This document shows positions 52,933 through 62,757 of a stretch of DNA of 64,000 nucleotides, one piece after another. The stretch is from DASXHY01 sp036272195. GTDB taxonomy: Bacteria; Verrucomicrobiota; Verrucomicrobiia; Limisphaerales; DASXHY01. The number at the start of each line of letters is the position of its first letter. Position 1 is the stretch's first letter. The notes under the pieces are model-generated. The model was not told the DNA's origin and ran no database searches. It worked only from the letters and a program-made list of their open reading frames with translations. Both the position numbers and the translations under genes were made by a program. The DNA lies in NCBI GenBank assembly GCA_036272195.1, contig DATAZE010000046.1, positions 1-64,000 of the forward strand, read 5' to 3'.

Positions 52933-55863
52933 ATGCCCATTACCACTCATCGCGGCCTTCGGTTTGCTATTCTCGTATTCGCTCTATTATCCATCACGTT
53001 GGCGCACGGCCTCGCGGCGACGCAATATACGCTATTGCATGGATTCACCGGCATGCCCAGTGACGGCGCGAATCCTCAGTACGGCGCTCTGGCCACGGAC
53101 GGCACCACACTCTATGGATTGACTTTGAACGGAGGCAGCGCGAATTCGGGAACAATCTTCAAGATTGGCGTGAGCGGTTCAGGCTATCAGACTTTGCATT
53201 CCTTCACCGGACTCTTTGCCGGCACGGGCGACTCAAATGATGGAGCGCATCCTTACGGGACACCATTATTGATCGGCTCGACGCTTTACGGGACGACGCT
53301 TTACGGTGGCACCAACGGATTCGGCGCGGTTTTCAAGATCAACACAGACGGAGGTGGATTCCAACTTCTGCACAGCTTTGGCGCGATCGGCGATGGCTAT
53401 GGTCCTTATTGCTCACTCGCAACTGACGGCACCAACCTTTTTGGAATTACATCCGCCAGTTCGTCCGGACTGGGCACGATTTTCAAGATCGGCACGAACG
53501 GGGGCAGCTACAGTATCCTGCATAACTTTATCCCAGCGGCCCAGGACGGAGCGAACTCGCTTGGTTCGCTAATATTTTCCGGAGGAACTTTGTATGGCAT
53601 GGCCCAGATGGGCGGAGCACTTGGGTCAGGAACGATTTTCAAAATCGGCACGGACGGCTCGGGGTTTCAACTAGTCCATACTTTTACGGGCGTGGCAACC
53701 GACGGCGCGCTCCCGTACGGTTCATTGACTATTGCAAACACAACACTCTACGGAATGACCAGTGCCGGGGGAGCCAATAACCTCGGATGTGTTTTCAGTG
53801 TGGACACAAGCGGCAGTGGTTTCCAGATATTGCACAGTTTCTCGACCACAACCACTTGGAATCCTTATGGGGATCTCACGTTGGCGAATTCAACACTTTA
53901 TGGCATGGCGCACATCGGCGGCACGAACGGGCTTGGTTTCGGAACCATCTTTCAACTCAATACCAGTGGGAGCGGTTTTCAGGTTCTACACACTTTTTTC
54001 TATGCGTTTCCGAATAACTTGACGGATGGGAGCACGCCGTATGGTTCAATGATTTTCCTGGATTCAAAACTCTATGGCATGACTCAAGCCGGCGGCAGCA
54101 GCCACAATGCGGGCGCACTCTTTTCGTTCACTCCCACCACCGGTGGCGGTGGAGGCAGCGGTCCCACCGCGAGCGTCAAGGTTACGATTCTTCCGGCAGC
54201 CGCCGTGAAGGCAGGAGCACAATGGCAGATCAACGGCGGCGCCTTGATGAAGAGCGGCACTCTTCTCTCAAATCTCACAGCCGGCGCTCACGTGGTTTCC
54301 TTTAGCACCATTCCCGGATATACCACACCCGCTCCGCAAATAATCGATCTTACCGTGGGAACCGTCTATCCCGTGACGGGCACTTACATCGCGGCGGACA
54401 CTACGGCGCCCACGATAAAAGCGGTGTCTCCCACCTCGAAAACGACCGTCAATTCCAACCTCTTCACCGCGACCGGCACGGCCAGCGATAATGTGGGGGT
54501 CGCCCTGGTGTACTATCAATTGAACGGCGGTGATTGGACTCCTGCGGCGTCGTTTAACAGTTGGACAAATTGGACGGCTGCCAATCTAAATCTGACGCCC
54601 GGACTCAACACCATTAAATTTACGGCAAAGGATCTCAGTGGCAATTTCTCCGCCACGAATACCGTGAGCTTCACGTATGTGGTCAGCGCGCCGTTGGTGG
54701 TCACCGTCAACCTGCCCGGCGGCGGCACCTTCAAACCGACCCTCAACGGCCAGCTCCTGCAAATCGGAAAAAGCTTCAGTATTTCCTTCAAAGCGGCCAA
54801 GGGCTTTGCCTTCGTGAAATGGTCGGGCAGCACAGATACTACTTCGCCGAAAATCTCGTTTTTAATGGCCTCCAACCTGGCGTTCACCGCGATTGTGAAA
54901 GATATTACCCGTCCGGTGAATGTCATCCTCACGCCCACCAAGGGCCAAACCTTGACGGGTGCGACGCCGATGGCAACCGGGAAGGCCATGGATAACGTGG
55001 GCGTCGCCGCCGTCTGGTACAAAGTGAATAGCGGACCGTGGACGATGGCGAATGTGCTGAATGGCACGAATTGGCAGACGGCGGATCTCTCGTCGGTTTT
55101 ATTGTCAGGTGCCGATTCGATCAGCGCGTATGCAATCGATGCCGCGGGAAATATCTCGCTAACGAATACGATCGCTTTCCTTTACGCGGTGCACCAAAGC
55201 GCGGATTGGGCGCCGGACAGTTTGAACGGGCTTTTGGCCACGGTGACGCCGGCCAACGGCTCCCCGGAATCGGTCGGATTCGACATTTCCGCCTTCGCCC
55301 AGGCGAGCACCACGGGAAGCACGGACAGCCAGGATTACGGCGCGGGCGCTTACATTTATCTGAAGATCGACACCAACCTTGCGCAATTATCGCTCATGGC
55401 TACCACGCCGCCGATCAGTTCGAACAATGTGGGGCCGGTGGACCTGGTCTTCACGAATCCTTACAGTGGCTTTTTCAGCAATGAAGACAGCGGTGACTTG
55501 GGCGGGATTAATTTCACCATCGCCCACAGCTTCGTTCCGACAACTCTTACCGGCAAAACAGTGTCGGCGGTGAGCACTGGCGGTGGGAAAACGGTCAAAA
55601 TCAAATTAGCCACGGCAGTTGCGTTCACAAAGACCCCGGCCAACAATTCACATTCCGGGAGTAGCTCGGGCACCTATACCTTCACGCGGTTCGGTCCCGT
55701 AAATGGGATGCTGGCGTTCTCGTTCACCAGCCCGGGGGATGCGGGACAGTCGGCTTATGTGCAATTGACCTTCACAAGCGCGACGGGCGGAACCTATTTC
55801 GCGATGATCTTCGACAGCCTCGGGAACCTGACGGACACGGACGCGGGAAGTTTCACGATGTGA
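52933..55863 (+). CDS. Secreted GloVer tandem-repeat protein with Ig-like domains
   Basis: 976 residues, good ribosome-binding site (AGAAAGG). Signal peptide AILVFALLSITLAHGLAA. Residues about 30-405 contain seven copies of a 50-65-residue unit with TLYGMTxxGG, GTIFKIxTDGSGF and LHSF motifs, the GloVer repeat described for Gloeobacter and Verrucomicrobia. A PEGA-like segment (ILPAAAVKAGAQWQINGG) follows, then two Ig-like units (TAPTIKAVSPTSKTTV and related) and a C-terminal domain ending FDSLGNLTDTDAGSFTM. No PEP-CTERM sorting signal was seen. Probably an outer-surface or extracellular beta-propeller. Confidence 0.88.
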   Translation: MPITTHRGLRFAILVFALLSITLAHGLAATQYTLLHGFTGMPSDGANPQYGALATDGTTLYGLTLNGGSANSGTIFKIGVSGSGYQTLHSFTGLFAGTGDSNDGAHPYGTPLLIGSTLYGTTLYGGTNGFGAVFKINTDGGGFQLLHSFGAIGDGYGPYCSLATDGTNLFGITSASSSGLGTIFKIGTNGGSYSILHNFIPAAQDGANSLGSLIFSGGTLYGMAQMGGALGSGTIFKIGTDGSGFQLVHTFTGVATDGALPYGSLTIANTTLYGMTSAGGANNLGCVFSVDTSGSGFQILHSFSTTTTWNPYGDLTLANSTLYGMAHIGGTNGLGFGTIFQLNTSGSGFQVLHTFFYAFPNNLTDGSTPYGSMIFLDSKLYGMTQAGGSSHNAGALFSFTPTTGGGGGSGPTASVKVTILPAAAVKAGAQWQINGGALMKSGTLLSNLTAGAHVVSFSTIPGYTTPAPQIIDLTVGTVYPVTGTYIAADTTAPTIKAVSPTSKTTVNSNLFTATGTASDNVGVALVYYQLNGGDWTPAASFNSWTNWTAANLNLTPGLNTIKFTAKDLSGNFSATNTVSFTYVVSAPLVVTVNLPGGGTFKPTLNGQLLQIGKSFSISFKAAKGFAFVKWSGSTDTTSPKISFLMASNLAFTAIVKDITRPVNVILTPTKGQTLTGATPMATGKAMDNVGVAAVWYKVNSGPWTMANVLNGTNWQTADLSSVLLSGADSISAYAIDAAGNISLTNTIAFLYAVHQSADWAPDSLNGLLATVTPANGSPESVGFDISAFAQASTTGSTDSQDYGAGAYIYLKIDTNLAQLSLMATTPPISSNNVGPVDLVFTNPYSGFFSNEDSGDLGGINFTIAHSFVPTTLTGKTVSAVSTGGGKTVKIKLATAVAFTKTPANNSHSGSSSGTYTFTRFGPVNGMLAFSFTSPGDAGQSAYVQLTFTSATGGTYFAMIFDSLGNLTDTDAGSFTM

Positions 55864-56008
55864 CAAGCGCGAACTCGAAAAACCGGAACCGCTCTATCAG
55901 TTGTTTAAAAACTGCTAAACGCGGGAAGGGAACAAACCGATTTGAGTCTTTGCGACAGGTCCTAAACTTCGCCACTGTGTTCGGCAAAAGTTGGAACGGG
56001 CTCTAGTT

Positions 56009-56731
56009 ATGCTTACGAAATATCGAATACTGTTTCTTATTCCGTACTTGGTTGCCAGCTTAGAGGCATTTGGCTCGGACGGCAGTTTGAAAGTTGTCAT
56101 CGCGGACCGCGCCCTGCCCGGCCAACCATTGAAAATCATAGACGTGGCAGCCGACTCAGCCGAAGCCCGGGCCGGGATCAAGCCGCAATCTTTTCTCATC
56201 GCGATCAATAACATCAACTGCGTCGACATGTCTCTGGCGGAGGCTCTCAACCAGATCCACGGCCAGGTTGGCACTTTTGTGACGCTTGACGTCGCGGATG
56301 CTGAGCTCAGCCAAACCAACCAATTTACATTTGCGCGAAGCAGATCGGCTTTTTCCACGCGTGTTCAGTCGATTATCGACCAACATGACACTGAAGAAGC
56401 GCGAAAACGGCGGCAGGAATATGAAGCCCGACGTGCTCAAGCCACCAACATCCTCACACGAACCATTTGCTATGACAGTCCGATTCCAAAAGGCTGGATC
56501 AAGGTGAACATAATTTTTGACGCGGCTGCCTGCCCGACACCGACACCCTCTTTTTATAACGAATATGTTATCCGGTGGTATGAACAACTGCCGATTAACT
56601 CAACCCTCGAGGTGTGCGTTGACGCACCAATTCCTGAAGGGTGGGTTTTAATCGATCACTTTAGCAATTACTCCTGTGGCTGCGCTCAAGGCAGGGAAAA
56701 CAACATGAAGCTTATAAAGCGCATAGAATGA
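56009..56731 (+). CDS. Secreted PDZ-like hypothetical protein
   Basis: 240 residues from ATG 56009. Signal-like start YRILFLIPYLVASLEAFGSD. LKIIDVAADSAEARAGIKPQ and SFLIAINNINCVDMSLAEAL match a PDZ domain (about residues 25-105). A Glu/Arg-rich helix follows (EEARKRRQEYEARRAQA), then a Cys-containing C-terminus with two related motifs (ICYDSPIPKGWIKV, VCVDAPIPEGWVLI). The repeat suggests an internal duplication. No protease domain is present. Confidence 0.65.
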   Translation: MLTKYRILFLIPYLVASLEAFGSDGSLKVVIADRALPGQPLKIIDVAADSAEARAGIKPQSFLIAINNINCVDMSLAEALNQIHGQVGTFVTLDVADAELSQTNQFTFARSRSAFSTRVQSIIDQHDTEEARKRRQEYEARRAQATNILTRTICYDSPIPKGWIKVNIIFDAAACPTPTPSFYNEYVIRWYEQLPINSTLEVCVDAPIPEGWVLIDHFSNYSCGCAQGRENNMKLIKRIE

Positions 56732-57127
56732 CGACGGCGTTCGAGCCAGCACCGCTGTGGGAATGTAACTCTTGTTCCTCAGATACGTGATCATGCATTT
56801 AAATGTCGAGACCCTTCCGGGTTAAAGCACTTCTAAAAATACCGTAGCCGCAGACGTCAGTCTGCGCTGACTGACTCTTTCGCTCACAGGATTGATAAGA
56901 TGGCGCCGACTAACGTCGGCGGCTACGCCATTAGATGAACGGCCCTCTCGCATCCGTTTCCTCGACGACAAACAGTCTTCCACCATCGTTTTCCATTAGC
57001 TTTGCCTGCTTTCTACAAGGCAACAGTCGATCTCCAACTCAAGAGTCCTCTTACAAACAAGAAGTTCCCGGATCGAGCCTGCCCTTTGCAGCGTCGAGAT
57101 CGGATGTTCGTCAATCAGCAGGGCACC
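56732..57127. repeat. Intergenic region with palindrome family C
   Basis: CGTAGCCGC (56843-56851) and GCGGCTACG (56919-56927) form the outer stem, with GCAGACGTCAGTCTGC and GCCGACTAACGTCGGC as side hairpins. It is shorter than the copy at 17609. No gene is supported in the remaining sequence. Confidence 0.7.
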
Positions 57128-57174
57128 AAAAAAGCAGCGGGGCTTCGCCGGCTTTTGGCCGAACGAAGCCCCGC
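57128..57174 (-). terminator. Rho-independent terminator for the MBG-domain gene
   Basis: Read on the minus strand, GCGGGGCTTCG (57174 down) pairs with CGAAGCCCCGC after a loop with its own small stem, followed after a few bases by a run of six T. It lies just downstream of the stop of the gene at 57190. Confidence 0.88.
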
Positions 57175-57189
57175 ATGGTGAACTATTAA

Positions 57190-59565
57190 TTACGGATTGA
57201 CTGAACGGTAGAACCTGACCTCAGCCGTGGACGTGTCCGTGAATTGGAACTGTCCGAGGCTATCCGCTATCAGGCTTCCGCCAGCCAGATCCTGCCAGAT
57301 AAACGGATTGGTCGAATCCGTGTACTGCAGGCGATACGTGCGGCCGGGTATACCGTTGCCGTCGATGCGATACTGATGGTTGCCCAGGCTCGTGATCGAC
57401 AGATTCGAGCTCAGACCGTTGTCTGTCATGATCGCCACCGTCACAGTGCCGGTCGCGCTGCCACCATGACCATCCGCGATGGTATAGGTGAACGAGTCCG
57501 CATTCGTGAAGCCAACAGCCGGAGTGTATATCACCCAGCCGCCGCTTACGGTAACGGTGCCTCCGTTTGCACTGGTGAGGCTGACGTCGCTCGTCAACGC
57601 ATCTCCATCTGCATCCGTGTCGTTCGCCAGCAAGGTTGCCAAACGAACTTTAACACCCTCGGTCGCGAATCGTTCGATGGTGTCGTTACCCGCCACTGGA
57701 GGTGTATTAATCACCTGGTTCTGGGCCAGCGAATTCGTCGTTCCGACGAAGTTATGGCTGCCGGCGTATTCGGCTGCAACTGTATGCGAGCCGTGCGCCA
57801 AACTGCTGGTGGCGAAGGTCGCCACGCCTCCGGACAATGTGCCGGATCCGGCGACGCTGCCATCGATACGGAAGTTGACCACGCCATCCGGCGAGCCGGC
57901 TCCCGGCGCAACCGCACTCAAGGTGGCGGTGAAGGTCACGCTCGAACCAGGCACAGCCGGGTTGGACGAGGAAACCACCACACCGCTCGAGAGCGATTGA
58001 GTGACCGTCAATGATCCGTCCACATAAGTGAACGAGTAGTTCGGGCTGGCTGCTCCGGCGGCAGTAATTGTATACGTGCCGACATCGCTGGTTGCCGTAG
58101 CCGTGGTTGTTATCGTGGCAAGGGTTGTGAGGCTATTCGTGCCGTCGCTGAGCGCGAAGCCGGTGTAAGCCGCCGTGAATACCGGCAGCGCCTGGCCAAA
58201 GGCTTTGGAGTAGCTCTGAGCGGTGACGGTGAGCGCCTTCTGCGTCACGGTCAAGGTACCGTTGACGAACGCGATCGTATAGTTCGTATCCGCCGTGCCG
58301 CTGGCGGTAATAGCGTAAGTACCCGCAGGGCTTGCGGTGGTTGCATCAGTACCCAGTGTCACCGGCGCGGTGAGACTCGAGACTGTGTCATTATTAACGA
58401 ACCCGCTATAGCTCGCGGTGAAATTAGGCAACGCGGCGCCATAGACCTTGTTCGTATTGAGGGCGGTGATCGTCAGGGAGGCCGGTGTCACCGTCAGTGT
58501 GCCGTTGACCAGCGTGATCGCGTAGTTCGTATCTGTGGCGCCACTGGCGACGATAGTGTAATTGCCAATCGGGCTGGCGGAACTCGCCGAGGTATTAAGC
58601 GCGACCGGGACCTGGAGCTTCGACGCATCATCGCTATTAACAAATCCGCTGTAGCTCGCGGTGAAATTAGGCAACCCAGCGCCATAGACCTTGTTCGTGT
58701 TCACGGCTGCAATCGTCAACGGAGCTTTTTGGACGTTGATAGTCACGTGATTGGTAATCGGCAGGAACGTGCCGGGGTCGTTGGGCGTAAACACAACAGA
58801 TATTGTCTGGCCCGAGCCGGCGTTGAGCACGATGCCGGCGTCAGGCGAATAAGAGAAATGTCCCGGAACATTCGTTGAGTTGTAGGCCACTGCCGCATCC
58901 AATTGAGTCCCGGAAAGGGCGGTGCCGTAAACGATATCCGCGGGATTCGCCCACGTGAAAGTCGGAATCGCTCCACCGGTGATATCCAATCCCCATTCCG
59001 TCACCATATTAGTACCACCGGATTGGGTATCGACAAGGTAGAGCGTCCAATCGCCGGCCGCGTTGAATCCATTAAAATTGGTCAGCGCGGTGGAGCGCAA
59101 GGATGCATCGGTCACCAGGTCCGGATCCACATTGCGGCCGTCAGGCTGCCAGGTGCCGGTGAGCGGCGAACCATCGGCAGGCGTGATGAGGTTGTGATAA
59201 GAGTGCAGGTCGCCATTGGAGGCGCCATCCTGGAAGGTAATATCAAAACCACTGTCCCCATAACCAAACGGATTCGCCACGGTCTTTCCCGGGCGATTGA
59301 TGAGGACCGTGAACCCGCTCGAATGTCTCAGGTAACCGTATAGGTCGCCGTTGAATTCGCCGGTTACTTTGAGCCGCACCTTCAATGCTGTGATGTTTCC
59401 GATGGTGGAATTCACCGTTTGCAAATCGCTCAAACCGGAGGCGCTGCCATCCGGAACGATGCGATTGGTGGTGAAGGTGAACGATTCGGTTGTCTGCGCC
59501 TGAACTAATGCCGTGGTGGACACGGCCAGGAGCACCAATAGGAATATGACTTTTAATGTTTTCAT
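57190..59565 (-). CDS. Secreted protein with P-domain-like start, MBG and Ig-like repeats
   Basis: 791 residues from ATG 59565. Signal peptide VIFLLVLLAVSTTALVQA. Residues about 20-190 resemble the proprotein-convertase P domain (LRHSSGFTVLINRPG, WTLYLVDTQSGGTNMVTEWG). Then three MBG-type repeats (TNKVYGAGLPNFTASYSGF, TNKVYGAALPNFTASYSGF, and a diverged third with AFGQALPVFTAAYTGF), an Ig-like unit (AVPGSSVTFTATLS), a cadherin-like unit (LLANDTDADGDALTSDVSL) and a C-terminal module starting GIPGRTYRLQYTDS. Extracellular adhesion is plausible. The terminator lies directly downstream. Confidence 0.87.
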   Translation of the reverse strand: MKTLKVIFLLVLLAVSTTALVQAQTTESFTFTTNRIVPDGSASGLSDLQTVNSTIGNITALKVRLKVTGEFNGDLYGYLRHSSGFTVLINRPGKTVANPFGYGDSGFDITFQDGASNGDLHSYHNLITPADGSPLTGTWQPDGRNVDPDLVTDASLRSTALTNFNGFNAAGDWTLYLVDTQSGGTNMVTEWGLDITGGAIPTFTWANPADIVYGTALSGTQLDAAVAYNSTNVPGHFSYSPDAGIVLNAGSGQTISVVFTPNDPGTFLPITNHVTINVQKAPLTIAAVNTNKVYGAGLPNFTASYSGFVNSDDASKLQVPVALNTSASSASPIGNYTIVASGATDTNYAITLVNGTLTVTPASLTITALNTNKVYGAALPNFTASYSGFVNNDTVSSLTAPVTLGTDATTASPAGTYAITASGTADTNYTIAFVNGTLTVTQKALTVTAQSYSKAFGQALPVFTAAYTGFALSDGTNSLTTLATITTTATATSDVGTYTITAAGAASPNYSFTYVDGSLTVTQSLSSGVVVSSSNPAVPGSSVTFTATLSAVAPGAGSPDGVVNFRIDGSVAGSGTLSGGVATFATSSLAHGSHTVAAEYAGSHNFVGTTNSLAQNQVINTPPVAGNDTIERFATEGVKVRLATLLANDTDADGDALTSDVSLTSANGGTVTVSGGWVIYTPAVGFTNADSFTYTIADGHGGSATGTVTVAIMTDNGLSSNLSITSLGNHQYRIDGNGIPGRTYRLQYTDSTNPFIWQDLAGGSLIADSLGQFQFTDTSTAEVRFYRSVNP

Positions 59566-59753
59566 GGGTTGGTGGTTTTGAGGTTTGTCACGCAAGCAAA
59601 AAGCCTCTGAGTGGCATTACTTGCGCTGTGCACGCCCCCTGCTGAGGACGAGCTAGTGGTGAGAGTAAATGGGTCGGTTTTCTGCGCCTGGACGAGTGCC
59701 GTTGCTGCCACGGCCAGGAGCACCAATAGGAATGTGACTTTCAGTGTTTTCAT
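59562..59753 (-). pseudogene. Truncated duplicate of the upstream leader and signal peptide
   Basis: 63 residues. The first 24 (MKTLKVTFLLVLLAVAATAL and so on) are almost identical to the start of the MBG gene, and the untranslated leader (CCAACCC then ATG) is duplicated too. After the signal peptide it loses similarity (SSSSAGGVHSASNATQ). Its stop overlaps the ATG of the MBG gene (ATGA). A partial tandem duplication is the simplest explanation. Confidence 0.7.
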
Positions 59754-59859
59754 GGGTTGTTGGTGTTAGTTTTGTCGCGCAGAGGAACGATCTCCGACCG
59801 CTTCTGCGCGACAGCGGTGTCCAGGTTGAAATTTTGATGGTTGCTTGGTTCTCTCATAG

Positions 59860-62757
59860 TTAGGGATAAGCGGTGCGATACGTGCGCGGCGGTGAGTTGG
59901 GCGGTGGACTATCGAAGAAAAGTATAAAACCGACGCCATTAGCGGTCGCCGTCCCGAGCGTCTGCCAATCCATGGTTGACAGGTTGGTCGTGTATTGAAT
60001 TGTGTAAGTGCGCTGGGGGATGCCAAAGAACCTGATGGGCGAAAGGTTGTTGCCAAAGCCACCACCGGACAGCCCGGCGTTCTGGGACGCGTTCGTGTCC
60101 GTGCCAATCGTGATTAACACAGAGCCGGTTGATTGCAGACCAACGCTATCGGCAATGACGTAAGAAAAACTGTCCGAGTTGGTGGAACTAGCGGGCGGCT
60201 GATAACAAATCCAGTCGCCGTTCGAGGCAACAGTTCCTCCCAAAGTGCTCGTGGCATTTACTGAAATCAGCGTGAGCGCGTCGCCGTCCGGGTCGGTATC
60301 ATTGGCAAGCAAGGCTGCGGCACGAATTTTCGCACCGGAACTCGAATAGCGTTGGAGCGTGACCAGCGCAGTGACCGGAGGTGCGTCAATCAACTGGATG
60401 ATGCTGTTGGTGCTGCCAAAAAAATTCCCGTCACCTCGGTACTCAGCACTGATGGTGTGGCTGCCGTGCGCTAATGAAGTCGTGCTCAGGGACGCCAACG
60501 AACCGCTCAAGCCGTTCGTCACCAGCGCAGCCGAACCGTCTTTGAATATAATATTGCCGATCGGTGTTCCGCCTCCGGGTGGAAGGACGCTTAGCGTTGC
60601 GGTAAAGGTGACGTTGGAACCCGGTGAGGAGGGGTTCAATGACGAAGTGATTGCATTTTGCGTGCTTGCCGGTGTGATGTTCGCGGTGACGCTCGGCTGT
60701 GTGAGCAGATAATTGCCGGCATCCGCACCGATGATGGTCAAGCCACTGACGCTTACCATTTTTCCTACGCCGGCGTTGGCATCGGCGAACACCCCTGAGG
60801 CCGTTCCGCCCAGGGCCACGCTGTCGCTTCCCATAATTCCCAAAAAAACCGCCCCGTTGGTACTGATGGTCGCCGCAACCGTGCCATCGTAAATTTTCCC
60901 GGCGGCGGTAACTCCGCTAACAGTCAACCCAGCTGCGGTTATGTTAGCCGAGGTGGCGGCGGTCGTGGACGCAAGTGTGTAGTTTGACGCGTTCGTTCCC
61001 GTGAGACTTAAGCCCGTGACGGTGACTGTTCTTGCCGTGCCGACAATTTTATCCGGAAAAGTCGCCGTGCCGCCGGTTAACACGACTGCGTCCGTGCCAA
61101 TCACGCCAATTAGCGTCCGACTCGCGATCGTCGCAGCGGAGGTTGCATCGTAAACCTTATTGCTGGCAGTGATGGCGCCAGTCAATGTCTTTGGCGCGAC
61201 GGTTATGACTTGATTTACTGGCGGAGCCGGGGGCCAGGTCACGTTTCCCGGCTGGGACGCCTGGATCGTGATTGATCCAGCCCCAGTAATGGTCAGCGTA
61301 CTGCCTGCCACTGTGGCCGGGCCGGACACGATGCCGTAGCTAACCGGCAATCCTGACGAAGCGGAGGCGCTCAGTGTGATCGGCGCCACACCATAGGTCT
61401 GATTACCGGGCGATGGAAAAGTGATGGTCTGATCCGCTGATGAAATTGTGAAAACATGATTCGTCGGCTGCGCGGCATCGTGAATCAGCTTGTCATAGAC
61501 ATCGAGGCCGGCAGTATCAATGGCGAGAGCGGAGATTAGCGCATCTCCTCGCCGACCTTGCGCCCAAGCTCCCTGCGAGTCGGAATAGTAATTAACCAGG
61601 TCACGGCCGTTTGGCCCTAAATCTCCCGCGCCGTGATCAATTAATGTTACCGGATTGGCTCCATTTTTGAGCCGGATCAACGATAAAACCTTTACTCGTT
61701 GCCTCCAATATTGGCTGGAATAATCGCCCGCAAACATATTCCATCCGGCGGCCAGCGTGGAACTCGAGAGAGTGACTATCTGGGTTCCATCAATCGACAC
61801 GTTGTAATTTCCGACGGGAAGATTGGTAACAGCGATTGTGAACCAGAACGCATTGGAAAGTTGCGGTATGGCCACAAAGGCGTTTCGGGTATCGTTGGTA
61901 ATGGTCCCATCCGGCACGTCCCAAGCCATGGGCAATCGGTCATCGTGCCGGGTGAAGGTCAGCACATTTCCGGCAAGGCTGACGCCGCTGATGATACAAT
62001 GGTTTGTGAAGACAACTGCGGCAGCATTCCAATCCACTGCCGCGAGGCTTACGTTGGTGTCCGCCCCCGCCAAAGCCCGTGCGATCGTGATGCCCGTCGC
62101 CAGTGAACCGGACGGGTAGGGATGGCTCCCGGTATCAAAACCCAGGTAATGAGTGATGCGCGCTTCGTCGTTGCTCCAACCATTGTTCCAAAGCGGATTC
62201 CATATATCGACACCCTGCAACCCGACTTGAGCGCACATATTCGTCACCGCATCGTTGCGCCCCACCTCACCGCTGTCGCCGTCCTGGCTGTCATGCGGAA
62301 TCGCTCCAATCCCAATCCATGTCACCGTCTGCGTCGAGGCCCAACCGCCTTCATTCGTATACGCTGTGCTGTTGAACAAACTAGCCGGAGCGGTAAAGGT
62401 ATTCGTTAACTGCATTCGGACCTGGTTGCTCGTATAGCCACCATTGTCGTCCGCCATGATCAATCCAATGGCCCGCTGACTATGCGCCCAATGAGCAAGC
62501 CCAAGTCGTTCAAGTCGCTCCTCGTTCGCTTCCTCAAGACTGCCGCCGCCGCGGCTGGCCGAACTCCAGTGATTTGTGAACTGTGGATGTTCCAGCGCCG
62601 CCCACGACCCGACATAATCACCAAAGAAATGGTCCGGCGAGACATCATACGAAGACGCAAACAAGACCAGGGCGGTATTGTCATTCGTGATGATCGAAGC
62701 GAAGGCACTGACCAGAAGAAATGGCCCCAGCAATAAAATGCCCAATGCACGTTTCAT
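59860..62757 (-). CDS. Large secreted protein with unknown N-terminal domain and YDG/Ig-like repeats
   Basis: 965 residues. Signal peptide LGILLLGPFLLVSAFASI. Residues about 25-445 form one unrecognised domain (ALVLFASSYDVSPDHFFGDY, DGDSGEVGRNDAVTNMCAQV), with a C-terminal part (RRGDALISALAIDTAGLDVY) similar in style to secreted SGNH-type enzymes, although I cannot identify the catalytic motifs. Then YDG-type repeats (ITASNKVYDATSAATIASRT, TAAGKIYDGTVAATISTNGA), an Ig-like unit, a cadherin-like unit (LLANDTDPDGDALTLISV) and a C-terminal module starting GIPQRTYTIQYTTN. Its C-terminal architecture parallels the protein at 57190. Confidence 0.82.
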   Translation of the reverse strand: MKRALGILLLGPFLLVSAFASIITNDNTALVLFASSYDVSPDHFFGDYVGSWAALEHPQFTNHWSSASRGGGSLEEANEERLERLGLAHWAHSQRAIGLIMADDNGGYTSNQVRMQLTNTFTAPASLFNSTAYTNEGGWASTQTVTWIGIGAIPHDSQDGDSGEVGRNDAVTNMCAQVGLQGVDIWNPLWNNGWSNDEARITHYLGFDTGSHPYPSGSLATGITIARALAGADTNVSLAAVDWNAAAVVFTNHCIISGVSLAGNVLTFTRHDDRLPMAWDVPDGTITNDTRNAFVAIPQLSNAFWFTIAVTNLPVGNYNVSIDGTQIVTLSSSTLAAGWNMFAGDYSSQYWRQRVKVLSLIRLKNGANPVTLIDHGAGDLGPNGRDLVNYYSDSQGAWAQGRRGDALISALAIDTAGLDVYDKLIHDAAQPTNHVFTISSADQTITFPSPGNQTYGVAPITLSASASSGLPVSYGIVSGPATVAGSTLTITGAGSITIQASQPGNVTWPPAPPVNQVITVAPKTLTGAITASNKVYDATSAATIASRTLIGVIGTDAVVLTGGTATFPDKIVGTARTVTVTGLSLTGTNASNYTLASTTAATSANITAAGLTVSGVTAAGKIYDGTVAATISTNGAVFLGIMGSDSVALGGTASGVFADANAGVGKMVSVSGLTIIGADAGNYLLTQPSVTANITPASTQNAITSSLNPSSPGSNVTFTATLSVLPPGGGTPIGNIIFKDGSAALVTNGLSGSLASLSTTSLAHGSHTISAEYRGDGNFFGSTNSIIQLIDAPPVTALVTLQRYSSSGAKIRAAALLANDTDPDGDALTLISVNATSTLGGTVASNGDWICYQPPASSTNSDSFSYVIADSVGLQSTGSVLITIGTDTNASQNAGLSGGGFGNNLSPIRFFGIPQRTYTIQYTTNLSTMDWQTLGTATANGVGFILFFDSPPPNSPPRTYRTAYP

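Noticed and set aside
52933..62757. PEP-CTERM sorting signals on the secreted proteins
   Set aside because: Expected in this phylum, but the C-termini lack the PEP motif, the membrane helix and the basic tail.
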